A stretch of 64,000 bases of DNA from Pseudocolwellia sp. AS88 (GCF_030551755.1 NZ_JAUPEC010000008.1:1-64000); one strand, 5' to 3'; shown: positions 46,111 to 56,356, counted from the stretch's first letter. Numbers and translations: made by a program. The notes: a model not told the origin generated them from the sequence alone.

Positions 46111-47298
46111 ATGAAAAAATTCAAACTTGGTTTTGTTATTAACCCTGTTGCTGGCGTAGGTGGAAGTGTCGCACTCAAAGGTAGTGACGGCGAGAGCACA
46201 CCAGAAAAAGCTTTAGCACTAGGTGCCGAATTTAAAGCAAACCAACGTGCAACTACTGCACTAAGCGTGCTTGAACCTTATAAAAGCCAAATCATCATTT
46301 ACACCGCAAGTGGTGCTATGGGTGAAAACTGCGCTCGCGACTTAGGTTTTGAAGTGGTTGTAGTAACTCATTCAGCAGAAGCCAGTAATACTAAAACCAT
46401 ACCTAGCGAATATTTGAATACCACAGCACAAGACACTAAAGATGCTGTTACCGCCTTGATGCAAGCTCATGTTGATGTATTACTATTTGCTGGTGGCGAT
46501 GGCACAGCGCGCGATATTTGCTCAATTGTTGATGACAGATTTCCCGTATTAGGTATTCCAGCAGGCTGTAAAATTCATTCAGGTGTTTATGCTGTTACGC
46601 CAAAAGCGGCAGGGCGTGTGGTAGAAATGCTAGTCACCAATCAACTGGTTACACTCACTGATGCTGATGTAATGGACATCGACGAAAGCTTATTTAGGCA
46701 AGGCGTGGTTAAAGCGAAACGTTACGGCGAAATGCAAATCCCAAGCGAGTTACGTTATGTTCAAGCAGTAAAATCAGGCGGTAAAGAAACCGACGAACTG
46801 GTTTTACAAGACATAGCCGCACATATTATTGAAACCATGGACGACGAACTTTATATCATGGGATCTGGTTCAACTACCGCATTTATTATGGAAGAACTCG
46901 GAGAAGAAAATACCTTGTTAGGTGTTGATGTATTGCACGACCACGCGATAATCGCTAACGATGTAACCGAGCCTCAGCTTTGGGATTTAATAAATAAGCA
47001 TTTAGCCGAAGCGGGCAGTAATGCCAGCGAGCAGCTCAAATTAGTTATTACTTTAATTGGTGGTCAAGGTCATATCTTTGGTCGAGGCAACCAGCAGTTA
47101 AGCCCAAGAGTCATCAAAGCTGTAGGGAAAAATAACATTATTATTGTAGCGACAAAAACCAAACTTGCCGCTTTAAACAATCGCCCATTAATTATAGATA
47201 CGGGCGATACCGAGCTTGATCAAACCTTATCAGGATATTTTCCTGTTATTACTGGTTACAAAGATCAGGTATTATATCCGGCCAGCAGCCCTCAATAA
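46111..47298 (+). CDS. ATP-NAD kinase-like (AcoX-type) protein
   Basis: 395 residues from ATG 46111; a longer frame from 46051 runs inside epmC and has no ribosome site. The N-terminus KLGFVINPVAGVGGSVALKGSDG and the motif LLFAGGDGTARDICSIV (near 130) place it in the NAD-kinase/diacylglycerol-kinase fold, in the AcoX-like branch with a longer C-terminus (GSGSTTAFIMEEL, LVITLIGGQGHIFGRGNQQLSP). It is not the housekeeping NAD kinase, which is at 8957. It sits between epmC and yfcL on one strand with short gaps, probably an operon. Substrate is unknown. Confidence 0.82.
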   Translation: MKKFKLGFVINPVAGVGGSVALKGSDGESTPEKALALGAEFKANQRATTALSVLEPYKSQIIIYTASGAMGENCARDLGFEVVVVTHSAEASNTKTIPSEYLNTTAQDTKDAVTALMQAHVDVLLFAGGDGTARDICSIVDDRFPVLGIPAGCKIHSGVYAVTPKAAGRVVEMLVTNQLVTLTDADVMDIDESLFRQGVVKAKRYGEMQIPSELRYVQAVKSGGKETDELVLQDIAAHIIETMDDELYIMGSGSTTAFIMEELGEENTLLGVDVLHDHAIIANDVTEPQLWDLINKHLAEAGSNASEQLKLVITLIGGQGHIFGRGNQQLSPRVIKAVGKNNIIIVATKTKLAALNNRPLIIDTGDTELDQTLSGYFPVITGYKDQVLYPASSPQ

Positions 47299-47327
47299 CG
47301 ACAATATTTATCAGCACAGGAATACAC

Positions 47328-47600
47328 ATGTCAATTCAGAACCTTAATCAACTTTATCAACACTTTGACGATCTTTGTTTAAAAGAAAACAACGACGATG
47401 AACTTTTTGCAAGCAGCTATATCAGAGGTTTTATTGCCTTATCTGCAAGTAAATTTGGCGACGAAACTCAAGCATTATCAACAGAGTTTGCTAACGATAT
47501 CTCAGCAAAACTAACAGATTCTCGTTCAGAGTTAACCCCACAAGATCAACAAATTGTTAGTAACTACTGGGCTGAACTAAAAACTCACTTTACTGCTTAA
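47328..47600 (+). CDS. yfcL: YfcL family protein
   Basis: 90-residue soluble protein with the conserved SSYIRGFIALSASKFGD segment near 27-43, and the length of E. coli YfcL, which is next to epmC there too. Function is unknown. It is the last gene of the epmC unit; a 9-bp stem (47617-47649, ACGCCCAAT/ATTGGGCGT) lies just after it but lacks a T run. Confidence 0.85.
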   Translation: MSIQNLNQLYQHFDDLCLKENNDDELFASSYIRGFIALSASKFGDETQALSTEFANDISAKLTDSRSELTPQDQQIVSNYWAELKTHFTA

Positions 47601-47697
47601 CTACCTATCTTCTTAAACGCCCAATTCCTCATGTAATGTTATTGGGCGTATATGATTCTATTATTTATCTTCTCTTATTCATCCTCTTTAGCTGACT

Positions 47698-47925
47698 AAC
47701 CTCAACTCGGGTTAATGGATTTGATAACTCATTGATTTGTTGAAGTATCTTTTAGCTTTATCAAGATTAAAAACATAAAAGGCCTTAATTCTATCTCAAT
47801 GATGAAATTTATGTGTTTATCAAGGCATTTTTATAAACCCATAGCTGGCTATTGGGCGTAAAAATAACGCAGATAGGCGCTTAAATAGCATTGTTGAGTA
47901 AAATAGCTTAACCCGAGCTGAGGTT
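47698..47925. mobile_element. 228-bp miniature inverted-repeat element before gcvT
   Basis: Its ends are AACCTCAACTCGGGTTAA (47698-47715) and TTAACCCGAGCTGAGGTT (47908-47925), inverted repeats matching at 17 of 18 positions. The interior has ATAGCTGGCTATT (47841-47853) and TTAAATAGCATTGTT, shared with the decayed element at 236-453. It has no coding capacity and no clear target duplication. Confidence 0.72.
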
Positions 47926-48150
47926 GACAATAATGTTATTAGTGATGCTGTAAATCAATCCAACATCACCTTTTAAAATTCCATAATAACTATTCACATT
48001 TTTTATATCGTTTTGTGGAAATTATTCACAAAAATAGCTTATTTCTATATATCTAATTCGATTATTATTTCTAAAAAGACTATTTTGTAAAATATAATTC
48101 TGCACAGTGTTTTTAAGTGGTTTTATATTTCAAACGCTCATCTTTTGTTG

Positions 48151-48179
48151 TTGAATCGACAGGTGCCAGTGGCTATAAT
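48151..48179 (+). promoter_or_regulatory. Sigma-70 promoter for gcvT
   Basis: TTGAAT (48151-48156), a 17-base spacer and a perfect TATAAT (48174-48179), 41 bases before the gcvT ATG. No glycine riboswitch fold was recognised in the leader, which is too short to hold one. Confidence 0.7.
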
Positions 48180-48220
48180 CTTGCAACTACTGTTTATTCA
48201 TTTTTTTAGGCGATTGTTAT

Positions 48221-49309
48221 ATGAGCAACAAAACTATTTTACATGCAAAACATATTGAAGCTGGCGCTAAAATGGTCGACTTCTATGGTTGGGAAATGCC
48301 TATCAACTATGGCTCTCAAATAGAAGAACATCATGCAGTGCGTCAAAATGCAGGTATGTTCGACGTATCTCATATGACTATCGTTGATGTAAGCGGCGAC
48401 CAAGCTCAAGTTTACTTACGTAAATTAGTAAACAACGACGTTGCTAAATTAACCGTTGCAGGCAAAGCTTTATACACAGGTATGCTAAATGAAGAAGGCG
48501 GCGTAATAGACGACCTTATTATTTATTTCTTCAGCGAAACTAGCTACAAATTAGTCGTTAACTCTGCAACTCGCGAAAAAGATCTTGCCTGGATGAACAA
48601 GCAAGCTGAAGGTTTTAAAGTAACCGTTACTGAACGTCCTGAATTTGGCATGATCGCAGTTCAAGGTCCGGAAGCTAAAGCTAAAGTAGCCACGTTATTA
48701 ACAGCAGAGCAAACACAAGCTGTTGAAGGTATGAAGCCATTCTTTGGTGTTCAAACAGGCGACTTATTCATTGCAACCACAGGCTACACTGGCGAAAACG
48801 GTTACGAAATTGTTGTACCGCAAGATCAAGCAGCAGATTTATGGCAGCAATTACTAGACGCTGGCGTAGCTCCATGTGGTTTAGGTGCTCGCGATACATT
48901 ACGTTTAGAAGCAGGCATGAACCTTTACGGTTTAGACATGGACGAAACAGTTTCACCATTAGCCGCAAACATGGCGTGGACTATCAGCTGGGAACCTGAA
49001 GATCGTGACTTTATCGGTCGTTCAGCACTTGAAGCACAAAAAGCTGCAGGCGACCAACCTAAGCTTGTTGGCTTAGTATTCTTAGAAAAAGGTGTACTTC
49101 GTTCAGGTCTTAAAGTTATCACACCAAGTGGCGACGGCATTATCACTTCAGGTACATTTTCTCCAACATTAGGCCACAGTATTGCTATGGCTCGTGTACC
49201 GCGTTCAGTGCAAATTGGCGATACCATCCAAGTTGAAATGCGTAAAAAATTGGTTGATGTAGAAGTTATCAAACCAAGTTTCGTACGCAACGGTAAAAAA
49301 GTTTTTTAA
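48221..49309 (+). CDS. gcvT: Glycine cleavage system T protein (aminomethyltransferase)
   Basis: GcvT releases ammonia from the aminomethyl-lipoyl intermediate and makes methylene-tetrahydrofolate. 362 residues, close to the E. coli length. Motifs include [50 protein letters not shown] and [21 protein letters not shown]. It is first of gcvT-gcvH-gcvP, a standard order, though gcvP is set apart by 543 bases of repeats and a terminator. Confidence 0.97.
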   Translation: MSNKTILHAKHIEAGAKMVDFYGWEMPINYGSQIEEHHAVRQNAGMFDVSHMTIVDVSGDQAQVYLRKLVNNDVAKLTVAGKALYTGMLNEEGGVIDDLIIYFFSETSYKLVVNSATREKDLAWMNKQAEGFKVTVTERPEFGMIAVQGPEAKAKVATLLTAEQTQAVEGMKPFFGVQTGDLFIATTGYTGENGYEIVVPQDQAADLWQQLLDAGVAPCGLGARDTLRLEAGMNLYGLDMDETVSPLAANMAWTISWEPEDRDFIGRSALEAQKAAGDQPKLVGLVFLEKGVLRSGLKVITPSGDGIITSGTFSPTLGHSIAMARVPRSVQIGDTIQVEMRKKLVDVEVIKPSFVRNGKKVF

Positions 49310-49411
49310 GCGTTATTTATTACTCATAATATCGCATAATATTTAGGCTATAGTAGATTACGGTAGCCAAACACAATTTATAAAATTTACATACAGGGCA
49401 GGGTTAATAAA

Positions 49412-49798
49412 ATGAGCAACATTCCTTCAGAATTAAGATACGCATCAACTCACGAATGGGTTCGCAACGACGGTGACGGTGTAGTAACTGTTGGTATTAC
49501 TGAACACGCACAAGAGTTATTAGGCGACATGGTATTTGTTGAATTACCAGACATTGATGACGAAATTGGTTCAGGCGACGACGTAGCAGTAGCTGAGTCA
49601 GTTAAAGCAGCATCAGATATCTACGCACCAATTTCAGGTACTGTAGTTGAAGTGAATGAAAACCTAGAAGACTCTCCAGAATTAGTAAACGCCGACGCAT
49701 ACGGTGACGGTTGGTTGTTTAAAGTTAAAGTTGCTGATGAAAGTGAGATCGAAGCTTTGTTAGATGCTGAGGCTTACGCAGCTTCTATTGCCGACTAA
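49412..49798 (+). CDS. gcvH: Glycine cleavage system H protein
   Basis: 128-residue lipoyl carrier shuttling the aminomethyl group between the P, T and L proteins. The lipoylated lysine is in [19 protein letters not shown] (K about 65). Typical ends are YASTHEWVR and [10 protein letters not shown]. It lies 102 bases after gcvT on the same strand. Confidence 0.98.
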   Translation: MSNIPSELRYASTHEWVRNDGDGVVTVGITEHAQELLGDMVFVELPDIDDEIGSGDDVAVAESVKAASDIYAPISGTVVEVNENLEDSPELVNADAYGDGWLFKVKVADESEIEALLDAEAYAASIAD

Positions 49799-49838
49799 CT
49801 TTTTGCTTCGCTAATCGAGTTTATGCATCGCTGTTTTT

Positions 49839-49885
49839 GTTGCTCGACATTATCACTTAGTACACTAAGCTCAAATGTCTCACAA
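49839..49885. repeat. Palindromic repeat, gcv copy 1
   Basis: Nested arms GACATT/AATGTC around the core CACTTAGTACACTAAGC (49854-49870), flanked by TTGCTC and TCACAA. The core matches the dnaK-dnaJ copy at 18046. Confidence 0.65.
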
Positions 49886-49963
49886 CTTTAACATCTTGCC
49901 TAAATCTCGATTATCTTTGCAAAAGTATTTGGTTACATTCTGCATTTATACCGCGTTGATTTC

Positions 49964-50010
49964 GTTGCTCGACATTATCACTTAGCACACTAAGCTCAAA
50001 TGTCTCGCAA
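49964..50010. repeat. Palindromic repeat, gcv copy 2
   Basis: Same nested structure as gcv copy 1, with core CACTTAGCACACTAAGC (49979-49995), arms GACATT/AATGTC, and flanks TTGCTC and TCGCAA. Copies 1 and 2 are 125 bases apart. Confidence 0.65.
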
Positions 50011-50268
50011 CTTCATCGCCTTGCCTAAAAGCAGACTGTTTACGAATTATTGCTTCGCTAATCGAACTTAATTAAATCTCGATTATCTTTGCCAAATATT
50101 CGGACTCATTTTGTTTTGTAGATAGTTACTAAAAGCAGACTGTTGACGAATTGTTGCTATGTTAATCAGGTATGAAAAGCCTCGATTATCTTTGCAAAAG
50201 TATTTGGTTACATTCTGCATTTAAGATGCTCTATCTAAAAGCAGAATGATTACGAGCAAGAATATTTT

Positions 50269-50306
50269 AAGCCTCCAACTAAGCAATAAGTTTGAGGCTT
50301 TCTTTT
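50269..50306 (+). terminator. Terminator-like hairpin before gcvP
   Basis: AAGCCTC pairs with GAGGCTT, with inner AACT/AGTT pairing, followed by TCTTTT. It would limit read-through from gcvTH into gcvP. Confidence 0.7.
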
Positions 50307-50341
50307 ATTAAATTAGTAAAATCATTTAAGTGAAACTGTTT

Positions 50342-53260
50342 ATGACTACTCAATCTCAAGTAACGTTAAACGAATTAGAACAATCTGAAAATTTTATTAG
50401 CCGACACATAGGGCCAAACGCTGAGCAAACTCAAGCGATGTTAAAAGACATTGATGCTGAGTCTGTTGATGCGCTAATTGACGAAATTGTACCAAGCGAT
50501 ATTCGTTTACCTAACTTACCAGCGATTGAAGAAAGCAAAACAGAAGTTCAGGCATTGGCTGACTTAAAAAAAGTAGCTGGCTTAAATAAAGTAAACAACA
50601 GCTACATTGGCTTAGGTTACTACCCAACACTTACACCTAACGTAATTTTACGTAACGTGTTAGAAAATCCAGGCTGGTACACAGCTTACACGCCATACCA
50701 ACCAGAAATAGCACAAGGTCGTTTAACGTCTTTATTAAACTACCAACAAATGTGTTTAGATCTTACGGGGCTTGACCTAGCATCAGCATCATTACTTGAT
50801 GAAGGTACAGCAGCAGCCGAAGCAATGGCATTGGCTAAACGTGTATCTAAAAACAAAAAATCAAACTTGTTTTTCATCTCAAGCGACGTTTACCCACAAA
50901 CAATCGATCTTGTTAAGCAACGTGCTGACATGTTCGGATTTGATATCATTGTTGCTCCTGCAGTTGAGGCAGCTGATCACGATATCTTTGGTGCATTATT
51001 ACAATACCCAAGTGCAACGGGTGAAGTAAGTGACATCAGCGAGTTAATCGAAAAAATTCATGCTAACAATGGCATAGTAGCAGTAGCAGCCGACATCATG
51101 AGTTTAGTTATGTTGAAAGCGCCAGGTCATTTAGGTGCTGATGCTGTAATTGGTTCAACCCAACGTTTTGGTGTTCCAATGGGCTACGGCGGACCACACG
51201 CTGCATTCTTCACAACGTCTGACAAATACAAACGTTCATTACCAGGTAGAATTATCGGTGTATCTCGCGATACGCGCGGCAACCCAGCATTACGTATGGC
51301 AATGCAAACACGCGAGCAACATATCCGTCGCGAAAAAGCTAACTCAAACATTTGTACAGCTCAAGTATTATTAGCCAACATGGCTGCATTTTATGCGGTT
51401 TATCATGGTCCTAAAGGCTTAAAAGTAATTGCTGAACGTATTCATCGTTTTACTGATATTTTAGCGGCTGGCGTATTAAGCAAAGGTTTAACGCCATTAC
51501 ATAACAACTACTTCGACACGTTAAGCTTCAACCTAAACTCATTAGGTAATTCAGGTTTCGACAGTAAAGAAACTATCGTAGCGCGCGCGTTAGAAAATAA
51601 CGTAAACCTACGTATTGATGTTGAAAACCAAATCAGTATTTCAATTAACGAAACCACTACGCGTAGCGACATCGACACCTTATTCACTATTTTATTAGGT
51701 GAAGGGCACAACCTAAGTGTTGCAGAGCTAGACGAGCAAGTAATTGCAAACGGCAGCGATTCAATTCCAGACGGTTTAGTACGCGACACTGAAATATTAA
51801 CGCATCCAGTATTCAACTCGTATCACAGCGAAACTGAAATGCTGCGTTATATCAAAAAGCTTGAAAACAAAGATTTAGCGTTAAACCACTCAATGATTTC
51901 ATTAGGTTCTTGTACCATGAAATTAAACGCGACAGCGCAGATGATACCTGTATCTTGGCCTGAATTTGCCAACATGCATCCATTTGCTCCTACCGATCAA
52001 GCGCTTGGCTACAAACACATGATCGACGAGTTAGGCGAGTGGTTAGTTGAGCTTACAGGCTACGACAACATTTCAATGCAGCCAAACTCTGGTGCACAAG
52101 GTGAATACGCAGGTTTAATCGCCATCGTTAAATACCATGAAAGTCGTGGCGAAGCGCATCGTAACGTTTGTTTAATACCAGCTTCAGCGCATGGTACAAA
52201 CCCAGCGTCGGCACAAATGGTAGGCATGAAAGTTGTAGTAGTAGATTGTGATAAACAAGGTAACGTTGACATGACCGACTTGCGTAACAAAGCAAGCGAA
52301 ATGGCAGACAACCTTTCTTGTATCATGATCACATATCCATCAACACACGGTGTTTACGAAAGCACCATTGCTGAAATTTGTAATATTATTCATGAACATG
52401 GTGGTCAAGTTTACCTTGATGGCGCAAACATGAACGCACAAGTTGGCGTAACGTCTCCAGGCTTTATTGGCGCCGATGTTTCGCATCTTAACTTACACAA
52501 AACTTTCGCTATTCCACATGGCGGCGGAGGTCCTGGTATGGGTCCAATAGGTGTTAAATCTCACCTAGCACCATTCTTACCTGATCACGCATTAGTGAAT
52601 GTAAACGAAAGTACAAAAGGTAACGGCGCAGTATCAGCAGCACCTTACGGTAGTGCAGGTATACTATGTATTTCTTACCTTTACATCGCATTGTTAGGTA
52701 AAAAAGGCGTAACAGATGCAACTAAATACGCGATAACAAACGCTAACTATTTAGCCAAAAAGTTAAGCCAACATTACCCAATTTTATACACAGGTAAAAA
52801 TGGTCGTGTAGCGCACGAATGTATTATTGATTTACGCCAAATTAAGGCTGAATCTGGTATTACAGAAGTAGATATGGCGAAGCGTTTAATGGATTACGGC
52901 TTTCATGCACCAACTATGTCGTTCCCAGTAGCGGGTACGTTTATGATTGAGCCAACAGAATCAGAGTCTAAAGTAGAGCTTGATCGTTTTATTGAAGCTA
53001 TGGTGTGTATTCGTGATGAAGTACGTAAAGTTGAGTCAGGTGAGTGGACGTTAGAAAACAACCCATTACACAATGCTCCACATACGTTAGCGGATATTAC
53101 TGATACTTGGGATCGTGGATATACTATTCAAGAAGCGGTATTCCCAGTGCCAGCAGCTGCGGCGAATAAATTTTGGCCAACGGTTAACCGTATAGATGAC
53201 GTGTTCGGGGATAGAAATTTAATATGTTCATGTCCGCCGGTTTCTAGTTATCAGGATTAG
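50342..53260 (+). CDS. gcvP: Glycine dehydrogenase (decarboxylating), P protein
   Basis: GcvP is the pyridoxal-phosphate enzyme that decarboxylates glycine and loads the aminomethyl group on GcvH. 972 residues from ATG 50342; a GTG four codons earlier is possible, and neither has a strong ribosome site. The N-terminus [11 protein letters not shown] and the cofactor lysine in [19 protein letters not shown] (near 725) are typical, and [11 protein letters not shown] closes the protein. The single long chain is the gammaproteobacterial form, not the split form. The lipoamide dehydrogenase L protein is not in the window. Confidence 0.98.
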   Translation: MTTQSQVTLNELEQSENFISRHIGPNAEQTQAMLKDIDAESVDALIDEIVPSDIRLPNLPAIEESKTEVQALADLKKVAGLNKVNNSYIGLGYYPTLTPNVILRNVLENPGWYTAYTPYQPEIAQGRLTSLLNYQQMCLDLTGLDLASASLLDEGTAAAEAMALAKRVSKNKKSNLFFISSDVYPQTIDLVKQRADMFGFDIIVAPAVEAADHDIFGALLQYPSATGEVSDISELIEKIHANNGIVAVAADIMSLVMLKAPGHLGADAVIGSTQRFGVPMGYGGPHAAFFTTSDKYKRSLPGRIIGVSRDTRGNPALRMAMQTREQHIRREKANSNICTAQVLLANMAAFYAVYHGPKGLKVIAERIHRFTDILAAGVLSKGLTPLHNNYFDTLSFNLNSLGNSGFDSKETIVARALENNVNLRIDVENQISISINETTTRSDIDTLFTILLGEGHNLSVAELDEQVIANGSDSIPDGLVRDTEILTHPVFNSYHSETEMLRYIKKLENKDLALNHSMISLGSCTMKLNATAQMIPVSWPEFANMHPFAPTDQALGYKHMIDELGEWLVELTGYDNISMQPNSGAQGEYAGLIAIVKYHESRGEAHRNVCLIPASAHGTNPASAQMVGMKVVVVDCDKQGNVDMTDLRNKASEMADNLSCIMITYPSTHGVYESTIAEICNIIHEHGGQVYLDGANMNAQVGVTSPGFIGADVSHLNLHKTFAIPHGGGGPGMGPIGVKSHLAPFLPDHALVNVNESTKGNGAVSAAPYGSAGILCISYLYIALLGKKGVTDATKYAITNANYLAKKLSQHYPILYTGKNGRVAHECIIDLRQIKAESGITEVDMAKRLMDYGFHAPTMSFPVAGTFMIEPTESESKVELDRFIEAMVCIRDEVRKVESGEWTLENNPLHNAPHTLADITDTWDRGYTIQEAVFPVPAAAANKFWPTVNRIDDVFGDRNLICSCPPVSSYQD

Positions 53261-53430
53261 GTAACTGGTGTGTAGATTAACTAAGTTCCCCTACAGAAAT
53301 AATGGGTTATCCCATGGGAATTAAGTTCCCCGTTGGGGACTGATTTTTCAGAGTATTAGATTTGCTGTATTTTAAAAAGCTGTCGCTGAACATGAAAATT
53401 GCAACTGTAATGTAATTTACTTAATACCAG

Positions 53431-53452
53431 AACCGCCGAAAGGCGGTTTTTT
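53431..53452 (+). terminator. Terminator after gcvP
   Basis: AACCGCC-GAAA-GGCGGTT is a tetraloop hairpin followed by T bases. An earlier small hairpin TCCCC-GTT-GGGGA is at about 53327-53339. Confidence 0.85.
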
Positions 53453-53551
53453 ATATATAAATTATGATCACATAAATTTAAATGAGGACTGTTGAAAGTA
53501 CGTAACGGTGTCGATCTATAATTAAGTTTGTGATTTTTAGTAATATGTTGG

Positions 53552-53575
53552 GGGTATGTAATTAAGTTGGTTAAC
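53552..53575. repeat. Left inverted repeat bordering the Septu module
   Basis: A 24-base segment ending AATTAAGTTGGTTAAC matches the complement of 56361-56386 with only a 2-base gap and one substitution. A second partial direct copy of the 15-base core lies at 53599-53613. Confidence 0.6.
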
Positions 53576-53634
53576 GAGTTAATTTAGATGGTTAACTTAA
53601 TTAAGTTGGTTAATTCACCCCAATATTAAATTTG

Positions 53635-53666
53635 AAAAGCGGATCTATGATGATCCGCTTTTTTAT
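53635..53666. terminator. Bidirectional terminator before the GIY-YIG gene
   Basis: AAAAGCGGATC and GATCCGCTTTT form an 11-bp stem around a 6-base loop, with A and T runs on the two sides. Confidence 0.85.
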
Positions 53667-53693
53667 TGTTAAAGATTCTCTCTACTTCCATCT

Positions 53694-54041
53694 CTAGAGA
53701 CTATGAGGGGACTTTGGTAATACCTTACTTATATCTTTATCAATAAGTTTCTGATACTTACTGTTCTTCTTCGTCACTTGTTCTATAAATTTTTGATTTC
53801 CATAATCTACTACTTCCTCATCGAACATAGCATACAGCTCTTCTTCTCCATGCATATGTTCAGTATTCAATTTAAAAAAGTAACTTTCCAAAAAGGCCGC
53901 TTCAAAATAAAGAGCAAGTCTGCGGTCGATTTCATAAAAAGAAATAAAATAATTACCAAATTGAGAATACAAGCGCTTTTCACCATGGTGAGTGTTTAGC
54001 CGATCTTTTACATTACCTTGACCAACATAAATCGCTCTCAT
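53694..54041 (-). CDS. GIY-YIG-like nuclease, N-terminus disrupted
   Basis: 115 residues starting MRAIYVGQGNVKDRLNTHHGE, the YIG strand and following helix of the GIY-YIG nuclease fold, with acidic helices after. The GIY-strand counterpart (PYIIW) is encoded in frame just upstream at 54078-54092, but no start codon lies between it and an in-frame TGA at 54096-54098. The product from the ATG therefore lacks the first catalytic strand. It may be a decaying gene or use an unusual start. It is divergent from ptuA, inside the same pair of inverted repeats. Confidence 0.6.
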   Translation of the reverse strand: MRAIYVGQGNVKDRLNTHHGEKRLYSQFGNYFISFYEIDRRLALYFEAAFLESYFFKLNTEHMHGEEELYAMFDEEVVDYGNQKFIEQVTKKNSKYQKLIDKDISKVLPKSPHSL

Positions 54042-54338
54042 TAATACTTTTTTTCCGATTAGAAGCTTGGTGTCTTGCCAAATGATATATGGAATTCAAT
54101 TAATGGGTTTGATTGGCAAATATGAGTAGGATTCAAGCTATGACGAAGTAATTCAAATTATTTCATGTCAATTTTACTTCTATCAATACTCTTAAGTCAT
54201 GCTCGACACTAGCTATTTGTTTATAGCTAAAGTGTTGAAGTAGTTTCTATTTTTGATTACAAGCTGTAATAATGATTCACGGAGCGCGAGTAACTTGTTA
54301 TATTTATTATCAAAATAATACATTGTTCGGGAAAGGAA

Positions 54339-55730
54339 ATGTCGTTCAGATTAGAAGCATTCAAGTTGGATGAACAGAAAATTCAAATACCACGAGTTAA
54401 ATTATCTAAACCAATTAAGAGTGAAGAAAACTACTTTACTGTTGTGATTGGTAATAACGGTACAGGGAAAAGTCGATTTTTGAAGGGTATCGTTGACTCA
54501 TATCGAAAGAGAAATGTAAAACACAAGCAAACAACTTTTCTAGATGAGCTTAAGAATCCTCAAAAGGTAATTGCAATTACTACTAGCCTGTCTGATAAAT
54601 TCCCTACAGGTTCAAGTATTAGTCGGCAGGAAAAACCCCATACAATAAAAGATAAATACTGTTATTTAGGTCCCAAAGGGCGTATTGGCGGTTCTTCAAA
54701 TAGAGCTTTAATGGATAAGGCTATTTCATATCTAATGTCTAATGTAGATGAAAAAAGCAACTTTCATCAATACAACGAGATATTCAATTACTTGCAGTAC
54801 GAACCTGTTTTAAAGCTTGTATATAAGTTAAGAATACCTGCGGAATTAAAAAATACAATTGGGTCAATAGATGGTAAAACTTTAAAAGATTTCATTAGGT
54901 TTCAGAGTGATAGAAGGGGAGGTATAAGGCAAGGGATATTTAGCAGGTTTCTAGAGTTACCCGATTATTACTGGGAAGAGTTAGCTGATGCATATAAATA
55001 TGCATTTAAGGAGCAATCTTTCCATAGAAGTAGTGAATTTAGCTTTTTGATAAATTTCTCAGAAGAAAATATGACTCGTTCTGAGCATGTTGTTTCTTCA
55101 CAACAAGTCTCAAGGTATCAAGTCTTTGATGATTTACGAAAGCTTGAGCTTATGAGAAGTATGCAAGTCAAGTTGTATAAAAAAGATGGTGGAGAGTTCG
55201 ACTATACGGATGCTAGTTCTGGAGAGGCTAGTATTTTATCAACGTTAATTGGGTTGGTTCCTAACTTAGAGAACGATAGTCTCATTTTGATAGATGAACC
55301 AGAGATTAGTTTGCATCCATCGTGGCAGTATCGGTATATAGAATTAGTTGATCGTTTATTAAAATCAGTGACAGGCTGTCATGTAATTATCGCTACTCAT
55401 TCTCATTTTTTGATTTCCGATTTACCAAATGAAAGATCCAGTGTCGTTCATTTTAAAGCTTCTAAAGGTAACCATATTGATGTGGATTATTATGAAGATA
55501 ACACTAATGGAATGTCAGCAGAGGATGTGTTGCTAAACATTTTTGATATGCCTTCAACAAGAAACTACTATCTTGGAGCTATTGTAACGGAATCATTGGA
55601 GCTGCTTGCAGAAGGAAAAAAAGGCTCAAATAGATACAGAGAATTGAAAAGAAAAATTCGACAAGTTCAACCTAATCTAAAAAAAATAGACCCTTTATAT
55701 GACGTTATAAGTAAGCTACTAGAGTTATGA
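54339..55730 (+). CDS. ptuA: Septu-type anti-phage ATPase PtuA
   Basis: 463-residue ABC/SMC-like ATPase. Walker A VVIGNNGTGKSRFLKGI (near 33-48), signature-like SSGEASILSTLIGL (near 296), Walker B DSLILIDEPEISLHPSWQ (near 318-333) and the switch histidine in HVIIATHSHFLISD. Immediately followed, with an ATGA overlap, by an HNH nuclease gene. This ATPase-HNH pair is the Septu layout, in which PtuA forms a ring that controls PtuB. GGAAAGGAA gives a strong ribosome site. Retron-linked ATPase-HNH pairs look similar, but no reverse transcriptase is present. Confidence 0.8.
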   Translation: MSFRLEAFKLDEQKIQIPRVKLSKPIKSEENYFTVVIGNNGTGKSRFLKGIVDSYRKRNVKHKQTTFLDELKNPQKVIAITTSLSDKFPTGSSISRQEKPHTIKDKYCYLGPKGRIGGSSNRALMDKAISYLMSNVDEKSNFHQYNEIFNYLQYEPVLKLVYKLRIPAELKNTIGSIDGKTLKDFIRFQSDRRGGIRQGIFSRFLELPDYYWEELADAYKYAFKEQSFHRSSEFSFLINFSEENMTRSEHVVSSQQVSRYQVFDDLRKLELMRSMQVKLYKKDGGEFDYTDASSGEASILSTLIGLVPNLENDSLILIDEPEISLHPSWQYRYIELVDRLLKSVTGCHVIIATHSHFLISDLPNERSSVVHFKASKGNHIDVDYYEDNTNGMSAEDVLLNIFDMPSTRNYYLGAIVTESLELLAEGKKGSNRYRELKRKIRQVQPNLKKIDPLYDVISKLLEL

Positions 55731-56356
55731 CTGATTTTATTTCCTCTCCATACTCTCTTAGTTCTCAAGAGCTAAAGGTGATTAAGAATTCTTTCGACAA
55801 TCATACTGATTGGGATAAATCTTGCTTCGATGGAATAAAGGTTTCTCTTAAAGATGATTTACGACCTAAGCAGGGTAACCTTTGTTGTTACTGTAAATGG
55901 AAACTTGGATTTGATATTAAGCAAGTTGATATCGAGCACATAGTACCCAAAAGTGAATATAGTAAATTTACTTTTCACCCTAAGAACCTAGCTTTGTCTT
56001 GTCCCGGTTGTAATACAAACAAGAGTAATCTGCCTGTTTTACACCGTACTATTACGAACTACCCTAGAGCTGGGACTAACCTAACAATCGTTCATCCATA
56101 TTTTGATAAATATAGTGAACATATTGAAATTCATGATGGGGCAATATACGAAGGGCTAAGTGCTAAAGGTTGCGAAACTATTAAACTGTGCAAATTATTT
56201 CGGTTAAAGAAGGTATTGGAAAAGAAAAAGGAAACCCAATCAGAATCATCACCTATTGCTAAGTTGGTTGCAGACTTAAACAATGCAAGTGATGCTGAAA
56301 AGATGCAAATAATTCAGGCATTGGGTATTCAAACCAATCAGTTTCAAGGTGTTTAG
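55727..56356 (+). CDS. ptuB: Septu-type HNH nuclease PtuB
   Basis: 209 residues. An HNH domain with zinc cysteines is visible: CCYCKWK near 46, DIEHIVPKSEY near 62-72 (catalytic H of EHI), NLALSCPGCNTNKSN near 86-100. The C-terminal half is helical and may contact PtuA. It is translationally coupled to ptuA. In the family it degrades phage DNA when released by PtuA. An inverted repeat begins five bases after its stop codon. Confidence 0.8.
   Translation: MTDFISSPYSLSSQELKVIKNSFDNHTDWDKSCFDGIKVSLKDDLRPKQGNLCCYCKWKLGFDIKQVDIEHIVPKSEYSKFTFHPKNLALSCPGCNTNKSNLPVLHRTITNYPRAGTNLTIVHPYFDKYSEHIEIHDGAIYEGLSAKGCETIKLCKLFRLKKVLEKKKETQSESSPIAKLVADLNNASDAEKMQIIQALGIQTNQFQGV

Larger units (their letters stand above)
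49799..50268. repeat. Repeat-filled spacer between gcvH and gcvP
   Basis: No gene. A 43-base direct repeat beginning CTCGATTATCTTTGC is present at 49906-49948 and 50181-50223 with no mismatch. AAAAGCAGA followed by CTGTT-type sequence recurs at about 50027, 50132 and 50236, and GCTTCGCTAATCGA at 49804 and 50053. Two palindromic units are embedded (separate entries). It looks like an array of short intergenic elements rather than a leader. Confidence 0.75.

Noticed and set aside
47926-48220. Possible glycine riboswitch upstream of gcvT
   Set aside because: The predicted transcript start leaves only about 35 bases of leader, and no tandem aptamer-like G-rich conserved segments were seen.
53778-53999. 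Plus-strand 73-codon frame opposite the GIY-YIG gene
   Set aside because: It has no ribosome site and its hydrophobic run is simply the complement of the lysine- and glutamate-rich nuclease segment.
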